64,000 bases of DNA, taken from assembly GCF_003576645.1 (NCBI RefSeq), contig NC_044919.1, positions 699,323-763,322 of the forward strand, written 5' to 3'. The translations under genes were made by a program, and so were the position numbers. A model generated the notes under the pieces. It saw only the letters and a list, made by a program, of their open reading frames with translations. It was not told the DNA's origin and searched no databases. The stretch's first letter is position 1. The number at the start of each line of letters is the position of its first letter. Positions 11,199 through 22,543 of the stretch are shown here, one piece after another. The DNA comes from Ipomoea triloba. Taxonomy: Eukaryota; Streptophyta; Magnoliopsida; Solanales; Convolvulaceae.

Positions 11199-12297
11199 AA
11201 ACCTGTTAGGGGGAAAAACCAAAAAGGAAAGGTCTTTGGCCGGATCATCTTCTAGTAATACATCGAGACAGAAATATAGTAGGAGAATATTGTACAATAA
11301 ACATGTACATCAATAATAATAACAGAACATAAATTGGCAAGAAATAATTCGAAAATAACAATATATTCCGAATATAAATAAGAAATCTGAAATTAACAGT
11401 ACGTAAATGGAAATGGAAACAGTAATGGAAAAATCCAAGTCGTGTATAACACACTTTCCTTAAAACCGATTCGCTACCTCCCATGGTGCTAGGAGCGTTG
11501 TAGTGTCGGTCTCCCAGGATAAAATGGATCACAATAATATAGTTGAGCACTCAACCTATATTATTTTCGGCGAACTAGAACAAGGATTGAACACATAGGA
11601 TAATTTCAAGAAGAAGTAGAATGGCTACTCTTTTATATATTTTCCTTTCGCACACGGCCTATTTCAAGAAGAAAGAAATCAGATGAACACTCTGATAATA
11701 GCCAAGAGAGAGAAAGGAAAAGTGTACCGTGTTGCTTGCATCTCTCCGGATGGCCAACTAGAGGCATTTTAAATACTTCACAAGTTAAGGGTATTTTGCT
11801 AACCCATAACAAGTCAAAAAGCAATAGACAAAAGTCCTAAGCTTTTTATCCTTCCTAGGAGTAAATAAAGGAAGAAATTCCTTTATGTACTATGCAAAGC
11901 AACATCTAGAAGTGGGAGTACAAGTGGTTTTATTTTTACAATAAAACAACAAAAGAGAGTGGCTTTGGAGTGGGTGAACGGCGTGGGAGACAAAGGCATT
12001 TCTTCCAACATCACAACTCCCAAAATCCACAAAAATAATAATAATAATAATATAATAATAATAATAAAATATTATTATAATAAAGCATTATTAAAGTGAT
12101 CTAATACGTATATTTTGAGAATCAATTTCTCATTCACCTATTTTCTACTTTATATATACAAAATATTAATTTCTTCTACTAAATAGAAGAAATCGAATTC
12201 ACATTACCCAATTAAATCGGAAGTGAAGTTCTCATATTTTATACCACAAAATAGTCACTTAACATGCAATATTATTATCAAATTTTCCAACAAAACC
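11199..12297. mobile_element. Solo LTR with 5-bp target duplication in the NLR1 promoter
   Basis: The element is 11204-12292 (1089 bases), opening with TGTTAGGGGGAAAA and ending with TTTTCCAACA. It is flanked on both sides by AAACC (11199-11203 and 12293-12297). Removing it rejoins a promoter reading like those of NLR3 and NLR6 (CTTCTGCTAA, then CCTTCACTCAAACAAAC). No internal retroelement region is present, so it is a solo LTR left by recombination. It contains an (ATA)n microsatellite at about 12034-12075. It sits 74 bases before the NLR1 ATG. Confidence 0.82.
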
Positions 12298-12370
12298 TTC
12301 ACTCAAACAAACAACGCTCTCTCTTTTACGTTACACCTACACACAGCAAGCTAGAGATACACAGAGAAGA

Positions 12371-15300
12371 ATGGCTTGTGTGGTTGTGCTTTCTCTTATG
12401 AGGACGCTTGAGCTTGAGTTCTTGCAACCTCTCCCTCGTCCAATTCTACAACAAAACCAACTCATCCCCTGCAACAAAGACCTGGCCCAATCTCTCCTCA
12501 ACAAGCTTGGATCCCTGATGGAACTATTCGATGAGAATAGAATGGATGGTCTTGAAGCAATAAAAGACTTGGAAACAAAGCTCAGAGATGTAGCTTCCAG
12601 GATTGAGGATGAAATTGAACTCCAAGTAGTACATCTTTATGAGGATGAAATTCAACTCGAAGAAGAGGAACACAGAATTTTTGAAGGAATTTTTGATATT
12701 TTTGACGGAATTGTGGATAAGACATTTCAGCCACCGGGAGAGGAGGAGGAGGAGGAGGAGGAGGAGGAGGAGGTGCCACAGGGTGAGAAAAGCACTCATC
12801 ATTGCCAAAGCCTTAACCTTCATCAGAGAACTACTCATCATTGCCAGAGGCTTCATCAAATTTTGCATCCACTAGGGGGAAAATCACATCCTTGTCTCAA
12901 ATTCGGTCGTACTTTGCATCGAGCTGTACAAGACATTGATGCCGTCACTCAAGAGTTGGCGAAAGCCAAGGAGGAGTACCAGCTTTTCAAACATCATCTA
13001 CAAGGAGGAACAAAGCAGCCTGCCTCCCTTCATGTTTTACCAATACCTACTCATCAAGGTATCACCATTCCTGATTCTTCCCACACTGCTTCACACACCA
13101 AGGAAATAATGGTTGGAAAACAGGATGAGTTCAAGATTATAAAGGAGAAGCTAATCCAACATCCATCTAAGCAACTAGAAATTGTCTCCATTAAAGGTAT
13201 GGGAGGTATTGGTAAGACAACATTAGCAAAGAAAATTTATGAAGATCCATCAATCACTTCCTACTTTGATAAGCGAGCATGGATTGTGGCATCGCAACAT
13301 CACAATAAGAGGCAAATGCTCTTAGATCTTCTTGGTTCCAAAGACAATAATGCAAACAGCAGCAGTAATGAGGACCTAGCATTACAACTCTATCAAAGTT
13401 TGAAGCGTCTAAGGTACTTGATTGTGATGGATGACGTATGGAGTGTAGAGGCATGGGATGCTCTCAAAACTTGCTTTCCTGATGATGGATATGGTAGTCG
13501 AGTATTGTTGACTACTCGCATTGGTGAAGTGGCTAATCATATCTGCACCCAAAATGAGTTTTCTCATCAAATGCAATTGTTAGAACAAAGTGAGAGTTGG
13601 AAATTATTTAATGAAAAGGCATGTAAATCTCGCGGTGCTGAATTTGAAACCATTGGGAGACCGGTAGTTGAAAAATGCAAAGGACTGCCTTTAACAATTA
13701 TTGTGGTTGCAGGCCTTTTTTCCAAACTCAACACTTTAGATGAGTGGAAGAATACTGCCAATGCTCAACATTCTAGATGATGAAGAATGTTCGAGAATAC
13801 TCTCATTGAGTTACAATCATTTGCTCCATAACTTGAAAGCTTGTTTCTTATATTTGGGAGTTTTTCCAGAAGATCACGAGATCAATGCCAATGAACTTGC
13901 AAAGTTATGGCTTGCAGAAGGACTCGTAAAGGCATTTGAGAATGAAAGCTTTGATGCAGTGGCTAATAGGTACATGCAAGAGCTTATAGATAGAAACCTG
14001 ATAATTTTAAGCAAGTTAAGCTCCAGTGGAAGAAAAATTAAGAGGTTTAGGATGCATGATTTATTGCATGCCTTTTGTATGAGAGAAGCTCAAAACGAGA
14101 ACCTTTTGCATGTTGTCGAGAGTGAAAATAGTTCTTATTTTCCTCAAAAAGGTTTTCGCTGGGTAAGCATCCAATATGTAGATTTTGACGTGTCTACAAT
14201 ACATCATTTTACTTGGAAAAGCTATAGATCCTTCTTCAGTTTTGTGTGGAGGGAATTATATCCAGATTTTAGAAATGTCAATCTACTGAGAGTACTCTTC
14301 TTTTATCATAGACATGCCATGTTCAAAAATGATATGAATCCCGTCCATTTGAGATTCCTAAAAGTTGAAAATAGTATAGAACTGTCCAAGACTCATGGAT
14401 TCCTAGAGTCAAGTTGTAGAGAGAGTGTAGAATTGTCAAGGTCTTGGAATCTTCAAACACTTTGTTCTAATAGAAGAGTATCATACAGATTAGATGAAGG
14501 AGGGGAGTATTTGAAGTTTCCACAACTACAGGATATTGATTGCGCGAGCCCTTTTTGTGGAAATCCTCCCAATTTTGTTCATAAAGTTGGTCGGATAAGA
14601 GATGATGATTGCTCAAAAGAATGGCTTACCAATATTCCAGCATGCTTGAAGAAGGTACATATTAAATGTAAAGGCAGCAAGATTAATGCTTGCATTGCGA
14701 ACCTAGCCTATTTAGAGCAACTCGAGGGACTGAAGATTTTTTATACCCGTAGTACACATAATCGATTTTATAATAGTATTGTTCTCTTGAAAAACCTTAG
14801 GAAGTTGACATTATATGAAGTTGGATTTGCGTGTGATGAGAAAATTGATATTCTTAGCAAGTTACCTAGGCTAGAGGTGCTCAAGTTACGAGGGAAGCCA
14901 TTTGTAGGCAAAGAATGGGAAATACAAGAGGAAGTGATATTTTGCCAATTAATTGCTTTAGTTATCCATGATTGTGATCTCAAGCATTGGAATGCTAGTA
15001 GTCAAAATTTTCCAAAACTTGAGCACCTATATATTGAGTCTTGTGGTGAATTGAGAGAGATCCCAATTGGCTTTGCTGAAATTTCAACATTGAAGTTAAT
15101 CGAATTACTCAGATGTCTTCCTTCTGCTGTGAGATCAGCCACGAAAATTCAGGATGAGCAACGTGACTATGGAAATAACGATATGATTGTTATTGAGATA
15201 GAAACATTAGATGTATGTCACCCTTAGCTTTCTCTTTCTCAATTGCATTTTTTCAACTCGGGCCAACCAAATTTAATTAAATCAGTGACTCATATGGCAG

Positions 15301-15536
15301 GGTTATGGAAACTACGATATGGATGTTATTGAGCAAGAAACATTAGATGTATGTCACCCTTAGCTTTCTCTTTCTCAATTGCATTTTTTCAACTTGGGCC
15401 AACCAAATTTAATTAAATTCAGTGACTCATATTGCAGCGTTTGGAATATGAGAGAGGCCTGAGCGAAGAAGAGTCAGATGTGGATAGCGAAGAAGAGTCA
15501 GATGTGGATAGCGACCAAGAGCCAAACTCGATCTAA
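12371..15536 (+). pseudogene. NLR1: CC-NB-ARC-LRR immune receptor, frameshifted
   Basis: An R1-type NLR expected to act as an intracellular pathogen sensor. The start MACVVVLSLMRTLEL is shared with the paralogs. In order: coiled coil with an EDVID-like VASRIEDEIEL, a poly-Glu linker coded by a (GAG)n run at 12742-12773, a His/Cys segment, P-loop GMGGIGKTT at residue 276, kinase-2 IVMDDVW near 349, then TTR and GLPL. At about 13761, between GLPL and RNBS-D, it lacks 17 bases present in NLR2, 6 and 7. The first frame stops at 13780 and the rest (RNBS-D, MHD, LRR) continues in another frame from 13740. Adding 17 makes exon 1 divisible by three, which supports a deletion. Exons: 12371-15212, 15301-15348 and 15438-15536. 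The 48-base middle exon duplicates the end of exon 1. The last exon codes an acidic tail with an internal 24-base repeat. Confidence 0.88.
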
Positions 15537-15648
15537 TAAATGAGTATGTCTCAAGTTAACCTATAAAACAGTCAGTTCTTTTTAATATAATGCTTCAACA
15601 GTACAGTAGAGTAGTTCATATTCTGCAAATCCATTATTCAATTCAGGT

Positions 15649-15786
15649 AATGTTGGGGAGCTAGCTTTGTATGCATGTGTTCACAGCCTCTGCAATAATG
15701 TCTGTACTGTCCAGATATACAAAGTTCCTTTCCATATTGAGATTGATTTGGAGCTAGCGATGATTACAGCTTCCAACAGTAGTTAG
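15649..15786 (+). pseudogene. AHL last-exon relic 1
   Basis: A short stretch resembles the start and 3' UTR of the last AHL exon at 18500 (GTAATGTTGGGGAGCT, then a TATACAAAGTT and TTCCATATTGA block). The coding middle is lost. It lies just after the NLR1 tail. Confidence 0.6.
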
Positions 15787-15898
15787 ATGAAGTACGTAGG
15801 TGTATATATATAATATATGGTGTGAAGGCTCGTTATTCATGTCTTGAATCACCATTGCCCCTAGAAATCAAACTTGAGTGCATCTTCTCCTTTTACAG

Positions 15899-16512
15899 GG
15901 GCAGTTTGAAATATTATCTCTCTCGGGCTCCTATTTACAGGGGCAGTTTGAAATATTATCTCTCTCGGGCTCCTACTTGCTGAGTAATAGCAGCGGTCCT
16001 CAGGGCCTAAGCTCCTACTTGCTGAGTAATAGCAGCGGTCCTCAGGGCCTAAGAACCGGTAGTCTTAGCATTTGTCTCGCTAGTCCAGATGGTCGTGTCA
16101 TAGGTGGTGGAGTCGGGGGAGTTGTCATAGCAGCCAGTCCTGTTCAGGTATCCTTTTTAATATAATGCTTCAACAGTACAGTAGAGTAGTTCATATTCTG
16201 CAAATCCATTATTGAAGCACAACACATTCCTAATAAATGACTGACTACTTCAGTTCAGGTAATGTTGGATGGGGAGCTTTGTATGTATGTGTTCACAGGC
16301 TCCAAGGCAAAGAGCAAATCCCCAGTGTGTATAGAAGAACATTTCAATTTTGTGACTCCAAACCAATCCAGCTGATATGCAACAGAAGCTACCAGGCTTG
16401 CCTCTGCAATGAATGTCTATCTGTCCAGATATACAAAGTTCAGTTCCATATTGACATTGATTTGGAGCGAGCTGAGGATTACAGCTTCCAACAGTTAGTT
16501 GTTACATGAAGT
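15899..16512 (+). pseudogene. AHL exon relic 2 (PPC-domain exon with two 42-bp duplications, plus last exon)
   Basis: 15899-16147 is a copy of the AHL exon at 18248-18412, coding PPC-domain residues such as GQFEILSLSGSYLLS and GGGVGGVVIAASPVQ. It keeps the TTTACAG acceptor and the CAG/GTATCC donor. Two perfect 42-bp tandem duplications (from about 15892 and from 15969) lengthen it by 28 codons without breaking the frame. A decayed copy of the last exon follows at about 16259-16512. Other exons are missing, so this is a partial copy. Confidence 0.75.
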
Positions 16513-16914
16513 ACGTGTATATATATAATATATGGTGTGAAGGCCAACTTAGTCTTAGTGTAAGCCTGCATCAACTATAGATATATATCTTCTAAACTTT
16601 TTTCTTTTTGTTGATTTTCTCAATATCAGCAGCAGATGGTTTGTCCCTTTTAGGCAGAAGACAAAAATGGTATGTATGTTACGTTTTCAAGAACACAGTT
16701 GAGAATTATATTATTATTGTTATTACAGGTAGGACTGTATATAACGCTCTGCATGGTTGTGCACCCACACTACAGTGCCAAGCAAAATTCGTTGAAGTGA
16801 AGTAGGATGGCGAGCAAGCACCCGCTAGCCTCAAAGAAGCGTGTTGAAGATCGAGCAGATGGTTGTTGTGTCTGTTATGGGGTTAAACATTATTCTTGGG
16901 GTTCTTGTCCATTG

Positions 16915-17022
16915 CAGGGGCAGTTTGAAATATTATCTGTCTCTCTTTCAGGCTCCTACTTAGCTTGCTGATGAGTAATAGCAGCAGGTGGTCCTCAGGG
17001 CCTAAGAACTGGTAGTCTTAAT
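16915..17022 (+). pseudogene. AHL exon relic 3
   Basis: A third, more decayed copy of the PPC exon (TTGCAGGGGCAGTTTGAAAT, then CTCCTACTTAGC and CCTCAGGGCCTAAGAAC) with small insertions that break the frame. Confidence 0.65.
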
Positions 17023-17147
17023 TAGTGGTGAATTGGTCTGAAGTGTTAACCATACATTATACCACAATGTTTTGCACTGTTAATGCAAGTTTTTGATTGA
17101 TATTTTCTTACATATATATTACACAAATCTTGGGGGTTTTGCTGTAA

Positions 17148-17300
17148 ATTCACTTATGAGAACTATTGAGCTTCAACTCTTGCAAATATATCTTGTAGAT
17201 CAAAAGTTGCAAATTTTGAAGATAATACTACATTGGTATTCTCATTACCCAATTCCAGTTGAAGATCAAAACTCAGAGGATGCAATGCTTAATTGATTGA
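17148..17300 (+). pseudogene. Relic of an NLR 5' end
   Basis: The frame reads SLMRTIELQLLQ, matching the NLR N-terminus SLMRTLELEFLQ, then diverges. It ends near GAAGATCAAAACTCAGAGGA and GAGCAAAGAAGAC, which resembles the 3' tail of NLR4 (around 36400-36440). It looks like an NLR with its whole middle deleted, lying just upstream of the AHL gene. Confidence 0.5.
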
Positions 17301-17407
17301 GCAAAGAAGACTCCAAAGCTTCAGTAGCAACTGCTAAGAAATTAATAGCAATACTGATGACCTGTCATGACTCCAAAGGTACGTAATGTTATTTCTTTAA
17401 TTATTAG

Positions 17408-18664
17408 AATTGTTAACTAGTTTGACTCCTCCATCTGCTCCTGCTGTCAGATTAACGCCATCTCAAAAGAGGGGCCGAGGAAGGCCACCCGGGACTGGTC
17501 GAAAGCAACAACTAGCTTCTCTTGGTAATACTCTAAATTGATGATTAGCTTTTGGCACCACACCATGACCAATTCTTTCTCAGTTGGATTCATCATTCGT
17601 GTTGCATGTTTCATAACAACCATCATATTATGCCTCGATAAAGAACGGATATGTTTTATGATTCTGAAGCGGTTAAGGCTTATTAACAACTTTGGTTGCT
17701 TTTATTAGGTGGATGGATGTCTCATTCTGCTGGAAGTGGCTTCACTCCACACATCATCACTGTGGCGGTAGGAGAAGTACGTGATCTACTTTTTGGTGTT
17801 TCTATCTGTAATTGACTCGTTATCTAAAATAAACCAGTGCATGTGCATTTGCGTATATCTTTTGTCTCTCTTCTTACGGTTAAACACAAGTTGTTTGTGC
17901 CATATCAGTTGGATTTATTGAGCCAGGAAATAAAGTTGTTCGTACTATACAGTTATGAAATTGTGCCTCATTGCAATCTTCTGCAGGACATCACAACGAA
18001 GATAATGTCTTTTTTGCAACAAGGCCCTAAAGCTGTATGCATCTTGTCAGCTAATGGTGCTGTCACCACCGTAACCCTTCGTCAGCCATCAAATTCCGGT
18101 GGCACTGTCACATACGAGGTTAATTCATTCGATCTATGTGCTATTGCATTCTGCTTTCTTCCTTATTCTTTGACAAGACTCGTTATTCATGTCTTGGATC
18201 ACCCGTGCCCTTAGAAATCAAACTTGAGTGTATCTTGTCCTTTACAGGGGCAGTTTGAAATATTATCTCTCTCGGGCTCCTACTTGCTGAGTAATAGCAG
18301 CGGTCCTCAGGGCCTAAGAACCGGTAGTCTTAGCATTTGTCTCGCTAGTCCAGATGGTCGTGTCATAGGTGGCGGAGTCGGGGGAGTTGTCATAGCAGCC
18401 AGTCCTGTTCAGGTACCCTTTTTAATGCTTCAACAGTAGTTCATATTCTGCAAAATTTGCCTAAAGGAAATTGAGTACATTCCTAAATGATTACTTCAGG
18501 TAATATTGGGGAGCTTCATATGTGTTGGCTCCAAGGCAGCAAAGAGCAAACCCCCGGTGAGTATAGAAGGTGCAGCGGCACATTTAAACCGCCAGAGTTT
18601 TGACAATTCTGTAAGTCCATCCGATATGCAACAGAACCAGAATCTGAACTGGCCTCTGCAATGA
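17408..18664 (+). CDS. AHL-type AT-hook nuclear protein, 5'-truncated (AT-hook plus PPC/DUF296 domain)
   Basis: Five exons join in frame: about 17408-17524, 17709-17776, 17987-18118, 18248-18412 and 18500-18664, with GT...AG introns. The first codes an AT-hook core, KRGRGRPPGTGRKQQLASLG. The next three code the PPC domain (GWMSHSAGSGFTPHIITV, then DITTKIMSFLQQGPKAVCI, then GQFEILSLSGSYLLS and GGGVGGVVIAA). The last begins VILGSF and ends at a TGA. AHL proteins bind AT-rich DNA in the nucleus through the AT-hook and assemble by the PPC domain to modulate transcription. The PPC domain is complete and unbroken. No start codon or first exon is found; a stop lies just upstream of the AT-hook exon, and an NLR 5' relic occupies that place. 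It is therefore probably a 5'-truncated copy, though a distant first exon cannot be excluded. Confidence 0.78.
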
Positions 18665-18978
18665 GTGTCTGGACAGGTTCAAGCCCGCCATATATACAAA
18701 GTTTCCATATTGACATTGATTTGACGCGAGGATTACAGCTTCTTCCAACAGTAGAATATGAAGTGTATATATATGTGTATGTATGGTGTGAAGGCCAACT
18801 TGGTGTAAGGCTGTAACTGTCCTCTAAACTTGAACTTTTTGACACATAATGTTGGTCTGAAGTGTTAACCATTCCTAGCTTGTACCACAATGTTTTGCAC
18901 TGCTGTGACGAATCGATAACTTTTTGATTTGTATTTTCTTAGCCATACATCACAAACCTTGGGGATTTTTCTGTAAAT

Positions 18979-19034
18979 TCACTTATGAGAAAAGTTGAGC
19001 TTGAGCTCTTGCAATTCTTGAAGATCAAAAACTG
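18979..19034 (+). pseudogene. Relic of an NLR 5' end
   Basis: ATGAGAAAAGTTGAGCTTGA reads MRKVELELLQFLK before a stop, like MRTLELEFLQ of the NLR genes. The preceding CTGTAAATTCACTT recurs before similar relics at 17130, 37065 and 54535. Confidence 0.5.
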
Positions 19035-19133
19035 ATCTTTGGCTTGGAATTGTTGCACTCATATTGGTTCTGGTGACCTTCACAGAAACATTAAACACAG
19101 AAAAAAGTACAATTACAGAAGCAAAGAGAGGGG

Positions 19134-19223
19134 ATGGCTTGTGTAGCTGTAACTATTGTTGTGAGGACAATAGAGCTTGGGCTCTTGCAATCTCAGCCTG
19201 GTCCAGTTGCAATAGAAAACTAA
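19134..19223 (+). pseudogene. Relic of an NLR first exon (29 codons)
   Basis: An ATG opens MACVAVTIVVRTIELGLLQS, aligning with the NLR start MACVVVLSLMRTLELEFLQP, then stops at TAA. It lies 320 bases before the NLR2 start. A near copy is at 54748-54822 before NLR7. Whether it acts as an upstream ORF is unknown. Confidence 0.6.
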
Positions 19224-19403
19224 TTCATTTGCCTGAGACTCTAACCCTGTCAAGAATCTATTGGATCTTTGATCCATCTCTATTTGATCAGTGGAAAAAA
19301 CAAAAAACAGTGGCCCTCCAACTCTTGAATTATTGCACCAGTTAAAGTTGGAGAAAAGTAGACGAATCTTTCGAGTTGGAAAGCTAAAGCTTAAAAAAGC
19401 TGT

Positions 19404-19485
19404 CGGCATGGATCAGAATTATTGCAGTCATCAGATCATATTCCATTCATCATCTTGCTTCAGTTGCTTCTGCAAACCTTCTCTC
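19404..19485 (+). promoter_or_regulatory. Conserved NLR promoter module, NLR2
   Basis: Contains GAATTATTGCAGTCATCAGA followed by CATATTCCATTCATCATC and TTCTGCAAACC, shared in order with the upstream regions of NLR7 and of both orphan modules. It ends about 60 bases before the ATG. No clear TATA box is seen. Confidence 0.5.
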
Positions 19486-19544
19486 TCATTTACATTACAC
19501 CTACACCAATACAGAGTTACAGAGATCGATCGAGATTGAGAAGA

Positions 19545-22506
19545 ATGGCTTGTGTGGTTGTACTTTCTCTTATGAGGACACTTGAGCTTGAGTTCTTGCA
19601 ACCTCTCCCTCGTCCAATTTTACAACAAAAGGAACTCATCCCCTGCAACAAAGACTTGGTCCTATCTCTCCACAACAAGCTTGGATTTGTTTTGGAACTA
19701 TTCGATGAGAGTAGAATGGATGGTGTTGAAGCAATAAAAGAATTGGAAACAAAGCTCAGAGATGTAGCTTCCAGGATTGAAAATGAAATTGAACTTCAAG
19801 TAGTACATCTTTATAAGGAAGAAGAAGAAGAAGAAGAGGAAAACAGAATTTTTAAAGGAATTTTGGATATTTTTGGCAGGTTTGTGGATCAGACATTTCA
19901 GCCACCGGAGGAGGGGGAGGGGAAGGGAGAGGGAGAAGAAGAAGAAGAAAGAAAAATGCCACAGGGTGAGAAAAGCACTCATCATTGCCAGAGGCTTCAT
20001 CAAATTTTGCATCCGCTAAGGGGAAAATCACATCCTTGTCTCAAATTCCGTCGTATTTTGTACCGAGCTGTACAAGACATTGATGCCATCACTCAAGAGT
20101 TGGCAAAAGCCAAGGAGGAGTACCAGCTTTTCGAACATCATCTACAAGCAGGAAAAAAGGCAGCTGCCCCCCTTAATGTTTTACCAATACCTACTCATCA
20201 AGGTATCACCATGCCTGATTCTTCCCACCATGTTTCACCCTCCAAAGAAATAATGGTAGGAAAACAGGATGAGTTCGAGAGTATAAAGGAGATGCTAATC
20301 CAACATCCATCTAAGCAACTAGAAATTGTCTCCATTAAAGGTATGGGAGGTATTGGTAAGACAACATTAGCAAAAAAAATTTATGAAGATCCATCAATCA
20401 CTTCCCATTTTGATAAGCGAACATGGACTGTCGCATCACAACATCACAGTCAGAGGCAAATGCTCTTACATCTTCTTGGTTCCAAAGACGATGCAGACAA
20501 AAGAAGTGAGGAAGACCTAGCATTACAACTCTACCAAAGTTTCAAGCGTCAAAGATACATGGTTGTGATGGATGACGTATGGAGTGTAGAGGCATGGGAT
20601 GCTCTCAAAACTTGCTTTCCTGATGATGGATATGGTAGTCGAGTATTGTTGACTACTCGCATTGGTGAGGTGGCTAATCATATCTGCACCCAAAATGATT
20701 TTTCTCATCAAATGCAATTGTTAGAACAAAGTCAGAGTTGGAAACTATTTAATGAAAAGGCATGTAAATCTCGCAGTGCTGAATTTGAAATAATTGGAAG
20801 ACCGGTGGTTGAAAAATGCAAAGGACTGCCTTTGGCAATTATTGTGGTTGCAGGCCTTTTTTCCAAACTCAACACTCTAGATGAGTGGAAGAATACTGCC
20901 AATGCTCTAAGTTCTTCTTCAACAACTACTCTAGATGATAAAGAATGTTCGAGAATACTCTCATTGAGTTACAATCATTTGCCCCATAACTTGAAAGCTT
21001 GTTTCTTATATTTGGGAGTTTTTCCAGAAGATCACGAGATCAAAGCTAATCACCTTGCAAAGTTATGGCTTGCCGAAGGACTTGTAAAGGCATTTGAGAA
21101 TGAAAGCTTTGATGCAGTGGCTAATAGGTACGTGCAAGAACTTATGGATAGAAATCTGATAATTTTAAGCGAGCTAAGCTCTTGTGGAAGAAAAACTAAG
21201 AGGTTTAGGATGCATGATTTATTGCATGCCTTTTGTATGAGAGAAGCTCAAAACGAGAACCTTTTGCATGTTGTCCAGAGTGAAAATAGTTCTTATTTTT
21301 CTCAAAAAGGTTTTCGCTGGGTAAGCATACAATATGAAGATTTTGACGTGTCTACAATACATCATTTTACTTGGAAAAACTGTAGATCCTTCTTCAGTTT
21401 TGTGCGGAGGAATTTACATCCAGATTTTAGAAATGTCAATCTACTGAGAGTACTCTTCTCTTATCATAGATGTATCAAGTTAAAAAATAATGTGAATCCT
21501 GTCCATTTGAGATTCCTAAGAGTTGAAAATAGCATAGAACTGTCCAGGACTCATGGATTCCTAGAGTCAAGAGGTAGAGAGGGTGTAGAATTGTCAAGGA
21601 CTTGGAATCTTCAAACACTTTTTTGTGAGGGAAGAGTATCATACAGATTAGATGAAGGAGGGAAGTATTTGAAGTTTCCACAACTACAGGATATTCATTG
21701 CATCGACTCTTTTTGTGGAAATCCTCCCAATTTTGTTCATAAACTTCGTCCGATAAGAGATGATGATTGCTCAAAAGAATGGATTACCAATATTCCAGCA
21801 TGCTTGAAGAAGGTACAAATTGAATGTGAAGGCAACAAGATTAATGTTTGCATTGCGAACTTAGCCTATTTAGAGCAGCTAGAGGGACTGAAGATTTTTT
21901 ATTTCGGTGGTACACATAATCTAATTAATAATGGTATTGTTCTCTTGAAAAACCTTAGGAAGTTGACATTAAATAATGTTGGATTTGTGTGTGATGAGAA
22001 AATTAATATTCTTAGCAAGTTACCTAGGCTAGAGGTGCTCAAGTTAGAATGGAAGCCATTCGTAGGCAAAGAATGGGAAATACAAGAGGAAGTGGTATTT
22101 CGCCAGTTAATTGCTTTAGTTATCATTGGTTGTGATCTCAAGCATTGGAAAGCTAGTAGCCAAAATTTTCCAAAACTTGAGCACCTATCTATTATGTATT
22201 GCCGTGAATTGAGAGAGATCCCAATTGGCTTTGCTGAAATTTCAACATTGAAGTCAATCAAATTACTCGAATGTCTTCCTTCCGCTGTGGAATCAGCCAA
22301 GAAAATTCAAGATGAGCAACGTGACTATGGAAACAACGATATGGTTGTTATTGAGGAAGACACATTAGATGTATGTCACCCTTTCTCTTTCTGAATTGTA
22401 TTTTTTCAACTTGTGCCAAGCAGATTTAATTAAATTCGGTGACTCATGACAGGGTTCGAAATCTGAGAAAAGCCTGAGTGAAGAAGAGTCAGAAGAGGAT
22501 AACTGA
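19545..22506 (+). CDS. NLR2: intact CC-NB-ARC-LRR immune receptor
   Basis: Exons 19545-22370 and 22453-22506 give 959 residues. The ATG at 19545 is chosen because MACVVVLSLMRTLEL begins all clade members; the frame is also open upstream to 19422. Order: coiled coil (1-120) with EDVID-like VASRIENEIEL, two Glu-rich runs, a shorter His/Cys linker with only one HHC unit, P-loop GMGGIGKTT at 266, kinase-2 VVMDDVW near 338, RNBS-B VLLTTR, GLPL at 427, RNBS-D CFLYLGVFPEDHE, MHD at 556, then degenerate LRRs. All nucleotide-binding motifs are canonical, so it is probably a functional switch-type receptor in the cytosol or nucleus. The last exon codes an acidic tail, SKSEKSLSEEESEEDN. If the 82-base intron is kept, the protein ends VCHPFSF instead. 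Family assignment (R1/late-blight homolog type) is from overall resemblance. Confidence 0.92.
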
Positions 22507-22543
22507 TAATTGATACCTTATATTCACTTTTAGGCAGAAGACA

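Noticed and set aside
11245..11550. 101-codon minus-strand frame at 11245-11550
   Set aside because: It lies entirely inside the solo LTR, has low-complexity hydrophobic runs, and resembles no protein I know.
12524..12868. Minus-strand frames with poly-Leu or poly-Pro runs opposite the NLR linker
   Set aside because: They are the antisense of the (GAG)n microsatellite and sit fully within NLR1 coding sequence.
16807..16960. Small ORF starting MASKHPLASKKRVEDRADGC before an AHL exon relic
   Set aside because: The related sequence at 47527 lacks the ATG and the frame, so coding constraint is not supported.
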